Translations under genes and position numbers: made by a program
Part shown: in pieces, positions 24,104 to 32,799 of the stretch
How positions within the stretch are numbered: position 1 is the stretch's first letter
How the letters are laid out: each line of letters opens with the position of its first letter
Notes under the pieces: model-generated
Databases searched by the model: none
Seen by the model: the letters and a program-made list of their open reading frames with translations, nothing else
Told to the model about the DNA's origin: nothing
NCBI GenBank assembly: GCA_029571005.1
Contig: JAKPTG010000084.1
Coordinates: 1-49,358 of the forward strand
Reading direction: 5' to 3'
DNA: 49,358 nucleotides
Origin: Candidatus Fermentibacterota bacterium
Lineage (GTDB): Bacteria > Fermentibacterota > Fermentibacteria > Fermentibacterales > JCC-6

Positions 24104-25095
24104 TAGCCGCGGGTCTGTTTCTGCTGTTATTCGAGGCGTCCCTCCTGGACAGCCTTCTGGCGCAGACCCAGGGCAACACCGGGGTCTGGATGCAAGCCTT
24201 TGAGAACCTGGAGGGGGAGGAGCTGCTCTGTGCGGAGTATCTCTTCGAGAACATCCCCAGGCTCGACAGACTGGAGATGACCGGGGAAGCCCTGGAGGAT
24301 CACGTCATGGGCGCCCTTGGGGCGCGGCACCTGTTCTACGATGGGGAGTCCATCCCCGACTCCGTCTTTCTGCCCTTTGTCCTCGACTACCGGGTGGACC
24401 AGGAACCGGTTACGCCGTACAGGAAAGCCCTTGGCGGGTTCTGGAGAGACGCGGTGTCCGGCGATTCCGATCCCCACTCCGCGGCGACGGTGATTTGCCG
24501 GGAGATCGGAAGCCGCACCGCGATCACGCAACCGGGCTACCTGGGCGGCGTGGAGCCTCCCCTGGCGGTCCTGGAATCTGCCTCCGGAACTCCGGGGGAG
24601 TGCACGGTGCTTCTCTGCTCCAGCCTGAAGTCTCTGGGGGTGGCGTGCCGGCAGGTGGACGGCTGGTTCTCCGGCCCGGACGGCGGCAGAAGGCGATGGG
24701 TGGAGGTCTGGACCGGGGCGGAGGGGTGGAAGCCTGTGCTTCCGCCCTGGGAGGACGTGCCGGAGGGATTCCGTGGGCTTGCCCTGGCGGTTTGTGAGGC
24801 CGCCGGTGAGATCGTCACCGAAGGGCGGGCCCCGGTGGGAAGACTGGTGATCGCACCTTCGGAGGTCCCCTCCGGGGAAGAGTGGATGGGCACCGTGAAC
24901 ATTCCGGTCACGTCCGGGTATATCCCTTTGGACTGGACGGGGTTTGACCCCGCCGCCGGCGACACGCTGGTCCTGGGGGCCGGGGAGTACCTGCTCTGCG
25001 TCTGTCGCCGGGAGCCCTGGGGAGGCGTGCTCATGAGGACGGAAACGGTGGTGCTGGAGCCGGGCTCGGACCTGGTGTTCCGGCCCTTTCAATGA
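24100..25095 (+). CDS. Transglutaminase-like paralogue lacking the catalytic His
   Basis: 331 residues, with the same order of blocks as the preceding protein: PDSVFLPFVLDYRVDQEP matches PDSVFMRYVLPARVSQEP, and the core GECTVLLCSSLKSLGVACR aligns with its partner's Cys block (Cys168). At the position of NHAWPEVW it reads RRRWVEVW, so the catalytic His is Arg. It starts with a hydrophobic signal-like segment MIAAGLFLLLFEASLL. The natural reading is a tandem duplicate turned into a non-catalytic partner or binding protein. It overlaps both neighbours by 4 bp. Confidence 0.8.
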   Translation: MIAAGLFLLLFEASLLDSLLAQTQGNTGVWMQAFENLEGEELLCAEYLFENIPRLDRLEMTGEALEDHVMGALGARHLFYDGESIPDSVFLPFVLDYRVDQEPVTPYRKALGGFWRDAVSGDSDPHSAATVICREIGSRTAITQPGYLGGVEPPLAVLESASGTPGECTVLLCSSLKSLGVACRQVDGWFSGPDGGRRRWVEVWTGAEGWKPVLPPWEDVPEGFRGLALAVCEAAGEIVTEGRAPVGRLVIAPSEVPSGEEWMGTVNIPVTSGYIPLDWTGFDPAAGDTLVLGAGEYLLCVCRREPWGGVLMRTETVVLEPGSDLVFRPFQ

Positions 25096-25541
25096 GTTCG
25101 GGTTGCATCGCTCCCGGGGGAAATGTCCGGCGGGAACTGATCCGCCTCCGCCGTGTGGTGTGGCCTCTCCGGGAGGCGCTTGCGGCCCTGACCCGGGACG
25201 CACCGGCGCTTTTCAGCCCCGGAACGGTGCCCTGCATGAGGGACCTCCACGATCATGTCGTGCAGGTAATGGACACGGTGGAGAGTTTTCGTGATACCGC
25301 TTCGGGTCTTCTGGATGTGTACCTTTCCGGCATGAGCAATTGGATGAACCAGATCATGAAGGTTCTCACGGTGATAGCCACGATATTCATTCCCCTTTCG
25401 TTCGTTGTCGGAGTATATGGCATGAACTTCCGGCACATGCCCGAACTGGGGTACCCCTGGGCGTATCCGGCGGTATTGGCTCTGTGCGCCGTTATCGCTC
25501 TGGGCATGCCGGCCGTGTTTAAAAGAAAGGGCCGGCTCTGA
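25092..25541 (+). CDS. CorA-like protein with only the C-terminal membrane region
   Basis: 149 residues. It contains the stalk-helix end and both membrane helices of CorA (MNQIMKVLTVIATIFIPLSFVVGVYGMNF and a second helix PAVLALCAVIALGMPAVF), with the signature YGMNF and the basic end KRKGRL. Normal CorA is about 310-350 residues; the cytoplasmic alpha/beta domain is missing. The ATG overlaps the preceding stop (ATGA), and the gene in front is an unrelated protein, so the front half was lost or replaced rather than hidden in another frame nearby. It could be an aberrant divalent-cation channel or a decaying fragment. Confidence 0.75.
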   Translation: MSSGCIAPGGNVRRELIRLRRVVWPLREALAALTRDAPALFSPGTVPCMRDLHDHVVQVMDTVESFRDTASGLLDVYLSGMSNWMNQIMKVLTVIATIFIPLSFVVGVYGMNFRHMPELGYPWAYPAVLALCAVIALGMPAVFKRKGRL

Positions 25542-25565
25542 AGGGCCGTATTTAGAATATGTTCA

Positions 25566-25575
25566 TTATCAATAA
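25566..25575. promoter_or_regulatory. AT-rich inverted repeat before the porin-like gene
   Basis: TTAT-CA-ATAA inside a 40 bp AT-rich stretch (25548-25582) in otherwise GC-rich sequence, 30 bp before the porin-like start. It may be an operator or part of the promoter of the polyP/CotH operon. No clear -35 box is seen. Confidence 0.25.
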
Positions 25576-25606
25576 CAATAGCCGGGTATGGAGGGGAGGG
25601 TGCCTT

Positions 25607-26617
25607 ATGTCCCGGGCGGTGTTTCTGCTCGTGCTTCTTCCGGTCTCGTCCGTAGCGGCAGTGGAGGTCTCCGGCCATGTATTCACCCGTTTCGTGAACC
25701 ACGGGAATGTTTCAGCGGGTCCCTCCGGCGAATTCCTGATCAGAAGGGCGGGGATAACCGTGAAATCCCCCCTGGGCAGCAACCTCGAGATGGAAGCGGA
25801 ACTGGAAGCCCTGCCGGGGAGCGCCGCCCTGAACGACTGTTTCATCCTCTGGAGCCCCTCCGACGCCCTGGGTTTCACCATGGGCTATTTCAAGATGCCG
25901 TTCTGCGCCGCCACCACCAAATCCAACTGGAACCTCCTCTCTGTCGAGCGTACCCTGACCCACGAGATAGCCAAGGACCTGGACTACTCCGGAAGATTCC
26001 CGGGGATGGCCGCGGAGTTTTCTCCGCCCCTTCCCCTGTCCCCGGTGTTCACCGCCGGAGCCTTCAGCCGGGGGGGAGTGCATGAGGATCTGGAGATGCG
26101 GTACGCTGCGGTTCTGGACATCAGCCCGGTTTCGGGTCTCACGGTCGGAGGGGGTATCGCGTGCCTGAGGGTCGGGGAGACAAATCTCATGGAACCTTCC
26201 GGTTACTCGGTTTCATCCATTCAGAAGGCCTTTGCCGGCCATATCGCCCTGAAACACTCCTTCTCCTTCAATACCTCCCTTCGGCTGGAGGGGGAGTACA
26301 TGACCGGAGAGAACTGGGAGGAAGCCGATGTCGCCTTCGGCGAGGAGCCGCCCCGGTTCAGGTCCTGCTGGGCCTCCGGCCTTCTGGAGCACAGGCTCAG
26401 GGGGGTGCCGGGCCTGAGATCCCTGGAGGGGGGGCTTTCCTGGTCGTTATCGGTGCCGGAAACCGACGGGGAGTATGAATCCAGGGTGCTGGCCCCCATG
26501 ATCGGGGTCGGAATCACCTCCAGCGCCAGGGTGAGGTTCACCATGATCAATAGGACCTTCGAGGATGACGGCCCGGACTACAGCGACATCGTAGCGGAAC
26601 TGGCGGTCAGATTTTGA
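25607..26617 (+). CDS. Outer-membrane beta-barrel (phosphate-selective-porin-like) protein
   Basis: 336 residues. Signal peptide MSRAVFLLVLLPVSSVAA. The mature chain is an alternating amphipathic beta pattern starting VEVSGHVFTRFVNHGN and ending in a terminal Phe (AELAVRF), the usual signal for barrel insertion. IRRAGITVKSPLGSNLEMEAELE and WSPSDALGFTMGYFKMPFC resemble the porin O/P group. The ATG at 25607 has GGGGAGGG about 6 nt upstream. Its stop overlaps the VTC gene start, making it first in the operon, where a role in phosphate or polyphosphate passage is tempting but unproven. Confidence 0.75.
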   Translation: MSRAVFLLVLLPVSSVAAVEVSGHVFTRFVNHGNVSAGPSGEFLIRRAGITVKSPLGSNLEMEAELEALPGSAALNDCFILWSPSDALGFTMGYFKMPFCAATTKSNWNLLSVERTLTHEIAKDLDYSGRFPGMAAEFSPPLPLSPVFTAGAFSRGGVHEDLEMRYAAVLDISPVSGLTVGGGIACLRVGETNLMEPSGYSVSSIQKAFAGHIALKHSFSFNTSLRLEGEYMTGENWEEADVAFGEEPPRFRSCWASGLLEHRLRGVPGLRSLEGGLSWSLSVPETDGEYESRVLAPMIGVGITSSARVRFTMINRTFEDDGPDYSDIVAELAVRF

Positions 26618-27399
26618 AGGAGACCGTCCCCGAGAAGCTGCATTTCCACAGGTACGAGTTCAAGTACCTGCTGTCCGGGGCAAGAAGGGATGCGGTGCTT
26701 TCGGCTCTGGAGAGGAGGATGGAGCGGGACGCCCACTCCGCTGCGGACGGTTCTTACTGGGTGAGGAGCATGTACTTCGACACCGTTGACTTCGCCTATC
26801 ACCGCGAGAAGGAGTCGGGCCTTCATTACAGGTACAAGTTCAGGATCAGATCCTACGGGGCTGGAACCAAGTCGCCGGTGTTCCTGGAACTGAAGGGCAA
26901 GTACGACAACCTGGTGTTCAAGCATCGTCAGAACCTGGCGGCGGAGGGTCTGGCGGAAGCTCTTGAAGCGGGTACCGGGGCTATGTGTGATTTCGTCACG
27001 GGGAGCGGTCAGTGCAGCGACGTGGGGCTGCACTTCGCCGCGGACTGCTTCCGCAGAAGGCTGTCCCCCAGCCTGGTGGTCGATTACCGCAGAGCGGCCT
27101 TCGAGAATCGGGCCAACCTGGACTTCAGGGCCACGATGGATAGTGATGCGCGGGCCTGGAGGGCCCGCCGGAACGGGGCGCCTACGGGGATCCCCCGGGA
27201 AATTTCACCTTTTTTTTCAATCCTCGAGATAAAGTTCCGATACCGTATGCCGTCCTGGTTCCACAAACTGGTGCAGAATATGAACCTTGTCCGGATTTCG
27301 TTCTCCAAGTTCCACAGGGCCGGGGAGATGCTCTGGATGAACGACGCCTCCGCCAGGTTGAACAGGATGGTGGAGAGGGGGCAGAATTGGCCGCTCTGA
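26614..27399 (+). CDS. VTC-domain polyphosphate polymerase
   Basis: 261 residues: a complete VTC (vacuolar transporter chaperone-type) catalytic domain of the triphosphate-tunnel fold. Markers are RYEFKYLLSG at the N-terminus, WVRSMYFDTVDF, YRYKFRIRSYG, VFLELKGKYDNLVFKHR, VVDYRRAAFE and ILEIKFRYRMPSW. The repeated basic and acidic strands line the tunnel that in yeast Vtc4 makes polyphosphate from ATP. No SPX domain or membrane helix is present; the next gene may provide the membrane part. The start is uncertain: TTG at 26614 overlaps the porin stop, and AAGGAG lies after it, so a later non-ATG start is possible. Confidence 0.88.
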   Translation: MKETVPEKLHFHRYEFKYLLSGARRDAVLSALERRMERDAHSAADGSYWVRSMYFDTVDFAYHREKESGLHYRYKFRIRSYGAGTKSPVFLELKGKYDNLVFKHRQNLAAEGLAEALEAGTGAMCDFVTGSGQCSDVGLHFAADCFRRRLSPSLVVDYRRAAFENRANLDFRATMDSDARAWRARRNGAPTGIPREISPFFSILEIKFRYRMPSWFHKLVQNMNLVRISFSKFHRAGEMLWMNDASARLNRMVERGQNWPL

Positions 27400-28079
27400 T
27401 TGATTGGTTCACCCAGGTTGACGAGACCATGGGCTACAGCCTGCTGTATATCCTGGAGAACCTGCTGGCCGCCCTTGCGGCCGGCCTGTTCGTCGGCTGC
27501 CTTTACAGGAAGACCCACCGGGGGCTCTCCTACTCCCAGTCCATGGCGGTGACCCTGGTGATGATGTGCGTGATAGTCGCAGCGGTGATGATGGTCATCG
27601 GCAGCAACCTGGCCCGGGCCTTCGCCCTGGTGGGAGCCCTCACCATCGTTCGCTTCAGAACCGTGGTGAAGGACACCCGGGACACCGCCTTCATCTTCTT
27701 CGTTCTGACCGAGGGTATCGCCTGCGGCACGGCCAACCTCAAGCTGGCGACGCTGTCAACCCTCTTCATCGGCCTGGTGGTGTGGATTCTCGCCAAAACG
27801 AACTATGGCAGCATAACCCAGAGCGAATACATCCTGCGGTTCCGTTACGACAGACATGGGGGCGGTGATGAGAACTACGTCCAGACCATCCGCCGGCTCA
27901 CCCGGAACAGTACGCTGATCCATGTGGAGCCTTCCGGGGAGGGCAGGTACCTTACTCTGACCTACGACGTCCGCCTGGCTCCGGGAACGGCTCCCGCGGG
28001 TCTGGCCGCCGCCCTGGAGGCGCAGGTCGGGGTGGACGGGGTGAGCATGGTATCCTCCTGTAACGACGTGGAGTACTGA
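27387..28079 (+). CDS. DUF4956 family membrane protein
   Basis: 230 residues. Four membrane helices in the first ~140 residues (LLYILENLLAALAAGLFVGC, SMAVTLVMMCVIVAAVMMVI, and onward) with the family core LARAFALVGALTIVRFRTVVKDTRDTAF. A soluble C-terminal alpha/beta domain of ~90 residues follows. The TTG at 27387 lies behind GAGAGGGGG and overlaps the VTC gene by 13 bp; an ATG at 27429 is the alternative. DUF4956 proteins commonly sit beside VTC and CotH genes, suggesting a membrane partner for polyphosphate handling; the function is not established. Confidence 0.85.
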   Translation: MAALIDWFTQVDETMGYSLLYILENLLAALAAGLFVGCLYRKTHRGLSYSQSMAVTLVMMCVIVAAVMMVIGSNLARAFALVGALTIVRFRTVVKDTRDTAFIFFVLTEGIACGTANLKLATLSTLFIGLVVWILAKTNYGSITQSEYILRFRYDRHGGGDENYVQTIRRLTRNSTLIHVEPSGEGRYLTLTYDVRLAPGTAPAGLAAALEAQVGVDGVSMVSSCNDVEY

Positions 28080-28102
28080 GGAAGGCTCGGGAAGGGACGC
28101 GG

Positions 28103-30637
28103 ATGGGTATTGCGCCGGTTTTATGCCTGCTCCTGTCCGGTGGCCTTCCGCATTACCGGGTCACGATGCTTCCGGAAGACCTGGAAGCCCTCTACGGGGA
28201 TCCGGAGTCGGGGATCCTGTACCCGGCCCATGTCTCCTGCCCCTACGGAGAGAGCGACTGCCTCATCGGCTTCAGGGGAACCACCGCGCTTTACCTGCCC
28301 AAGAAGTCATGGAGGATGGATTTGGAGGATCCCGGCATGGCGGGCGGGCGCCGGATCAACCTGGACGCCCACTACAGGGATCTTACAATGATGCGGAACC
28401 ACCTGGCCATGGAACTGGTGCGCCGTATGGGGCTTCCGGCCCCCGCAACCCGCCATGTGACCCTCTCGATCAACGATGAGGCCATGGGGGTGTACCTGGA
28501 GACGGAAAGGGTGGATACGGACTTCCTGGTCCGAAACGGCCTCCCCGACGGAAGCGTGTTCAAGGCCAGGAAAGATACCGCCCGTTTCGTTTCCTACCTG
28601 TCCGGGGTGGATCCGGCGCTCGGGTTCGAAAGCAGGACCGACTCGGAATGGCAACTTCCGGAACTGGGCGGCCTCATCGGGGCGGTATGCCTGGGGGAGG
28701 ATCTGCGGGGACTGTTCGACGTGGAACTCCTTGTGGGCAACATGGCGGCGAACCTGGCCATGATGGAGTCCGACGCTCCGGCCAAGAACTACTACCTGCA
28801 CCTGGGGTCGGACGGAGTCTGGCGCTTTTTCCCCTGGGACCATGACGCCAGTTTCGGCAACGACTGGCGGGGGGCCTTCCACCCTGATTATGTGGATTAT
28901 GTCTTCGCCCCCCATATGCAGGTTTTCACGCCCTTTATCGTGATGATGGGAGACGATGGCCTCATGGAGTCCTTCCGGGGCCGGCTCCTGGAGAGCGCCG
29001 GCATTATGGCCCTGGAGCTGGTGGAAAGCCTCGACTCGGTAAGAACGGCGATCCGGGATGATGTGTACATGGATCCCCTGCGGCAGGGAAGCCCGGAGGA
29101 TTTCGAGGCCGCCTGCGACAGCCTGAGGTGGTTCATACTGAGAAGAGCCGACGTTGTGGCGGGTCTCTCCGCCCACCACGGCACCCCGGATTCCATGAAA
29201 ATCACCGTCACTCCCGCATGGCTGGAACCCGGTGCCGAAAGCCTGCTGGTGACCGTTTCCTGCACCGATTCGCTTCGCTCGTGCCTGCTGGGTTACTTCG
29301 CCGACGGCGACACCCTGTGGAGGACGGCGGAGATGGCTCCGGTTCCCGGCGGCGGGAAGCGGGAATGGTTTCTGGAAATGTCCCCGGAGAGCTTCGGCGA
29401 GAGTATCAGGTTCTTTGTGGAGGCCTGCCAGGCGACCCTTCCCCTGCCGGCCCCACCGATATTTTGTCCGCGTTACGGCGTGGTCGCAGGGAAGTACAAG
29501 GGTGAAGCCCTGCCTTCGGCGGTGCACGTGAGTCGGACGCCGGATGCCGGAGACCTCACTCCGGCGATCCAACTACGTCTGGGACCAGATTTATGGGCTC
29601 TGCCCCTCGTGAACACCGGCGGGACGGTCATGGACCTGTCGCTTTGCCGGCTCGCCCTTGGCGCCCCCCTCAGGATGGTTTTCCTTCCGGAAAGCCTCAC
29701 TCTCCTTCCGGGAGAGACCCTGTTCGTATCCAATCGGAAAAGCATTCTGGACATGGAGCTGCCCGGGAGGAAGATCGTGGGGGACTGCACCGCCGCTACC
29801 GCCGCCGGAACCCGGCTGGAGGTGAGCGATCCGGGCTGGAGCCGGGTTGCGGTTCACTCCGTGCCGGCCGGGGAGAGAAACCTCAGGCTCCTGACCGGTT
29901 TCCCCACGGTCACGGAGATAAGCTACAACCAACCCGGTGCTGATCCACCGGGGGACTGGCTGGAGATCTACAACCCGGGGAACGAACCTCTGGACCTTTC
30001 CCTCGCCCGGATTTCCGATTCGCCCCAGGGTGGGACGGTCTTCCCCCGGGGCACCGTCATCCCTCCCTTCGGGTTTCTGGTGATGGCCTCGGACCCGGAC
30101 CGGTTCCAGCCCTTATACCCCGATCTGCCGTGCAGCCTTCTGGACCTGGGCTTCAAGCTCGCCTCCGAGGGGGAGCCCCTGTGTTTCACCGGAAGGGACG
30201 GGGTCTGCATGACCCTCCTGGAGTTCACCGACCGGAGCCCGTGGCCCGAAACCGACGAAGGGATAATCGCCCTTCTGCACCCCGGCCTGGACCAGGCCGA
30301 CCCTTCCTCCTGGGTCTCCGTGGAGCGGCCGGGGTCGCCGGGCGCGCCGAACCCGGTGTGGGCCCTGGGGAGCGGGTCAACCGTACGCATTGAGGGGTTG
30401 CGCCCTAACCCCTCCCCGGGAGCCGTGATGTTTTACAGCGTGTACGGCGGGGTGGGCCCTGTGACGGCTTCCGTGCTGGACCTGGCGGGAAGGGTGGTGT
30501 ACGACGCCGGTACGCTGGAGCCCGGAGCCCGGAGCTATACCCTGCGGCTCCCCGGCGACCTCCCATCGGGGGTTTACTTTCTGGTGGCACGGTCCTCCGG
30601 GTCGGCCGCCGTGAGGAAGTTTCTATGGTTGCCCTGA
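28103..30637 (+). CDS. CotH kinase-family protein with lamin-tail and type IX-like tail domains
   Basis: 844 residues, probably exported by a short hydrophobic N-terminus. The CotH atypical kinase domain occupies ~15-380: FRGTTALYLPKKSWRMDL, NHLAMELVRRMGLPAP, GVYLETERVDTDFL, and the metal-binding PWDHDASFG at 244-252. A lamin-tail-like domain lies at ~610-740 (TEISYNQPG, DWLEIYNPGNEPLDLS, FGFLVMASDPDRF). The end looks like a type IX secretion sorting domain: IEGLRPNPSPG, VLDLAGRVVYD, SGVYFLVARSS, FLWLP. CotH kinases phosphorylate Ser residues of surface proteins in Bacillus. Here the layout suggests a cell-surface kinase exported by a type IX-like system. Confidence 0.88.
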   Translation: MGIAPVLCLLLSGGLPHYRVTMLPEDLEALYGDPESGILYPAHVSCPYGESDCLIGFRGTTALYLPKKSWRMDLEDPGMAGGRRINLDAHYRDLTMMRNHLAMELVRRMGLPAPATRHVTLSINDEAMGVYLETERVDTDFLVRNGLPDGSVFKARKDTARFVSYLSGVDPALGFESRTDSEWQLPELGGLIGAVCLGEDLRGLFDVELLVGNMAANLAMMESDAPAKNYYLHLGSDGVWRFFPWDHDASFGNDWRGAFHPDYVDYVFAPHMQVFTPFIVMMGDDGLMESFRGRLLESAGIMALELVESLDSVRTAIRDDVYMDPLRQGSPEDFEAACDSLRWFILRRADVVAGLSAHHGTPDSMKITVTPAWLEPGAESLLVTVSCTDSLRSCLLGYFADGDTLWRTAEMAPVPGGGKREWFLEMSPESFGESIRFFVEACQATLPLPAPPIFCPRYGVVAGKYKGEALPSAVHVSRTPDAGDLTPAIQLRLGPDLWALPLVNTGGTVMDLSLCRLALGAPLRMVFLPESLTLLPGETLFVSNRKSILDMELPGRKIVGDCTAATAAGTRLEVSDPGWSRVAVHSVPAGERNLRLLTGFPTVTEISYNQPGADPPGDWLEIYNPGNEPLDLSLARISDSPQGGTVFPRGTVIPPFGFLVMASDPDRFQPLYPDLPCSLLDLGFKLASEGEPLCFTGRDGVCMTLLEFTDRSPWPETDEGIIALLHPGLDQADPSSWVSVERPGSPGAPNPVWALGSGSTVRIEGLRPNPSPGAVMFYSVYGGVGPVTASVLDLAGRVVYDAGTLEPGARSYTLRLPGDLPSGVYFLVARSSGSAAVRKFLWLP

Positions 30638-32799
30638 TCCTTCTCCCGATGCTCCTGTCGGGATCACCCTGGCCCGATTCGGTGGTGACTATTGACCTGC
30701 GGTTCGATCCGGAACACTGGGCCTACGCCTGCGCCCATCCCGACCTGGAAATCCTGGTTGACGCCGAGATAGCCATCGGCGACCGGTCGTCCGATTGCAC
30801 CATGCAGATCCGGGGACAGACCGGCTCCTTCCATCCCAAGAAATCCATCAAGGTCAGAATCCTTGGAGGCGGAGAGTTCTTCGGCTTCGACGAACTCAAC
30901 CTGAACGCCCAGTACTCCGACAGGAGCCGGATCCGGGAGAACCTGTCGTACCTGTTCCATGCCTCCTGCGGCCAGATCACCCCCGTCACCGCCATGACCA
31001 GGGTTCTGTTCAACGGGGTCCCCCAGGGGCCCTACCTGTTCGTGGAGGATGTTGACGGGGATTTCGCCCTTAGATCATGGCTTCCGGACGATGCGGTGAT
31101 CTACAAGTGCAGGGAGTACGGAGCCTCGCTGGCCTCGCCTTACCGCCTGGACCTCTACAGGAAGAAAACCTTCGAGGACCGCCCCCCGGACGACCTGGAA
31201 TGGTTCATCCGCTGGCTGGGAACCGCTCCGGACAGCGTATTTCTGGCGGACATATCCCGGTGGGTCCACCTGAACGAACTCCTTACCTGTGTAGCCGTGA
31301 ACACCCTGATAGGACACGGCAGCACCTATTACCACAACTACCACATGGTCCTGGACGCTCCCGGGCTCTTCGGAAGATGGCGCATGATCCCCTGGGACAT
31401 GGACAAGACGTGGGGTTCCGGCTACAGACCCGATCTGCCTTACTACTGGGTGACGAACAATCTCTCCGTGCCGAACACCCTGATGTGGCGGCTCTGGTGC
31501 ATTCCCCACACCCGGGGGCTCCTCCTGGACCGGCTCACGGACCTGTCCCCCGGTTTCGTCTCCTGGGCCGCCTCGGGGGTGGTGGACTCCCTGGAGGCGC
31601 TGGTGGAGCCTCTGGTGCAGGAAGACCCGTTCAGGGACTACTCCATGGAGGAGTTCCACCAATCCGTCATGATCGTGCGGGACTGGCCGGCGGAGCGCCT
31701 GCGTTATCTGGAACAGATGTACGACCTGTGGCCTCTGCCCTTCCGCCTGTATCCCACGGCCGCGCAGGGCGACGGGTCCGTCGTTGCGCACTGGAGCCCG
31801 GCGGAAAGGTCCTTGGGTTACAGGGTCGCCCTCTCCACGGACTCCACCTTCCTGGATCAGTCGGCGGTTTTCTGGGAATCACAGACTTCGGATACATTCA
31901 TGGTACTCCCTGAAAACAGGGCTCCGTCCATGGGGAAAACCTTCCTGCAGGTAAGGGCGTTCAACCAGTACCGGGAGGAGAGGGCCCTGAATCGCTCGGT
32001 TCCCGCGGCCCCGGCCCCTTCGCTCCCCGGGAGCGGGGATATCGTCATCAACGAGGTGTTTTACCGGAACGGCGACTACATCCGGCCCGGCGACTGGATC
32101 GAACTGGTGAACGCCGGAGACGAACCGGTGAACCTGGCCGGTTGGTCCATCCGGGACACGCAGGACAGGAACCTCCTTGTCCTGGGGGACGAGACGGTTC
32201 CCGCCGGCGGTTTTCTCGTTATCATCGGCGACCCGGAGGCCTTCGGGCGGTTCTACCCTGCCTGCCCCACCCTCTGCAAACCTCTTTATTTCGAGCTTTC
32301 CGCGGAAGGCGAGACCCTCAGGCTCTACGACGCCCTGGGCAATATGGCGGACTACGTTCCCTACAAGCCGGTCCGGCCCTGGCCCATCGAGCCCGCGGAG
32401 GGCGGTTGGAGCCTTTCCCTGGTGAGCCCGGAACGGGACAACTCCCTGCCTTCCTCCTGGAGAGCGACCCCCAACGGGGGAACCCCGGGGCTTTCCAACG
32501 ACGAACCCCCTCTCTGGACGCCCCGGACGATTTTTTCCATGGGGGGCGTCACGCCCAACCCGGCCTTCGACCGGATCACCGTCCGGCTCTTCGCCCCCCC
32601 CGGCGGGCCTTGTGTTCTGAGAATATTCGATCTGGCGGGACGGGTTGCGGCCGGCCCGGAGGAGATCGCCATAGGCCCTGCCGCTCAAGACTTTTCCATG
32701 GATATCGGGGGGCTTCCTCCGGGCCTCTACTTTGTGCATGCCGCCTACGCCGGGTTGCAACGATCCTCCGCCTTCGTCAGGCTGGCGGGTGCACCGTGA
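30625..32799 (+). CDS. Second CotH kinase-family protein with lamin-tail and type IX-like tail
   Basis: 724 residues with the same architecture as the preceding gene but strongly diverged, so an old duplication. Signal-like MVALILLPMLLSG. CotH core: IRGQTGSFHPKKSIKVRIL, NLSYLFHASCG, GPYLFVEDVDGDF, and PWDMDKTWG at 256-264. A fibronectin-like stretch (~375-450) precedes the lamin-tail-like domain (DIVINEVFYRNGDYIRPGDW, IELVNAGDEPVNLAGWSIRD). The C-terminus has VTPNPAFDRITVRL, IFDLAGRVAAG and LPPGLYFVHAAY, a type IX-like sorting region. The ATG at 30625 has AGGAAG 5 nt upstream and overlaps the first cotH by 13 bp. Confidence 0.88.
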   Translation: MVALILLPMLLSGSPWPDSVVTIDLRFDPEHWAYACAHPDLEILVDAEIAIGDRSSDCTMQIRGQTGSFHPKKSIKVRILGGGEFFGFDELNLNAQYSDRSRIRENLSYLFHASCGQITPVTAMTRVLFNGVPQGPYLFVEDVDGDFALRSWLPDDAVIYKCREYGASLASPYRLDLYRKKTFEDRPPDDLEWFIRWLGTAPDSVFLADISRWVHLNELLTCVAVNTLIGHGSTYYHNYHMVLDAPGLFGRWRMIPWDMDKTWGSGYRPDLPYYWVTNNLSVPNTLMWRLWCIPHTRGLLLDRLTDLSPGFVSWAASGVVDSLEALVEPLVQEDPFRDYSMEEFHQSVMIVRDWPAERLRYLEQMYDLWPLPFRLYPTAAQGDGSVVAHWSPAERSLGYRVALSTDSTFLDQSAVFWESQTSDTFMVLPENRAPSMGKTFLQVRAFNQYREERALNRSVPAAPAPSLPGSGDIVINEVFYRNGDYIRPGDWIELVNAGDEPVNLAGWSIRDTQDRNLLVLGDETVPAGGFLVIIGDPEAFGRFYPACPTLCKPLYFELSAEGETLRLYDALGNMADYVPYKPVRPWPIEPAEGGWSLSLVSPERDNSLPSSWRATPNGGTPGLSNDEPPLWTPRTIFSMGGVTPNPAFDRITVRLFAPPGGPCVLRIFDLAGRVAAGPEEIAIGPAAQDFSMDIGGLPPGLYFVHAAYAGLQRSSAFVRLAGAP

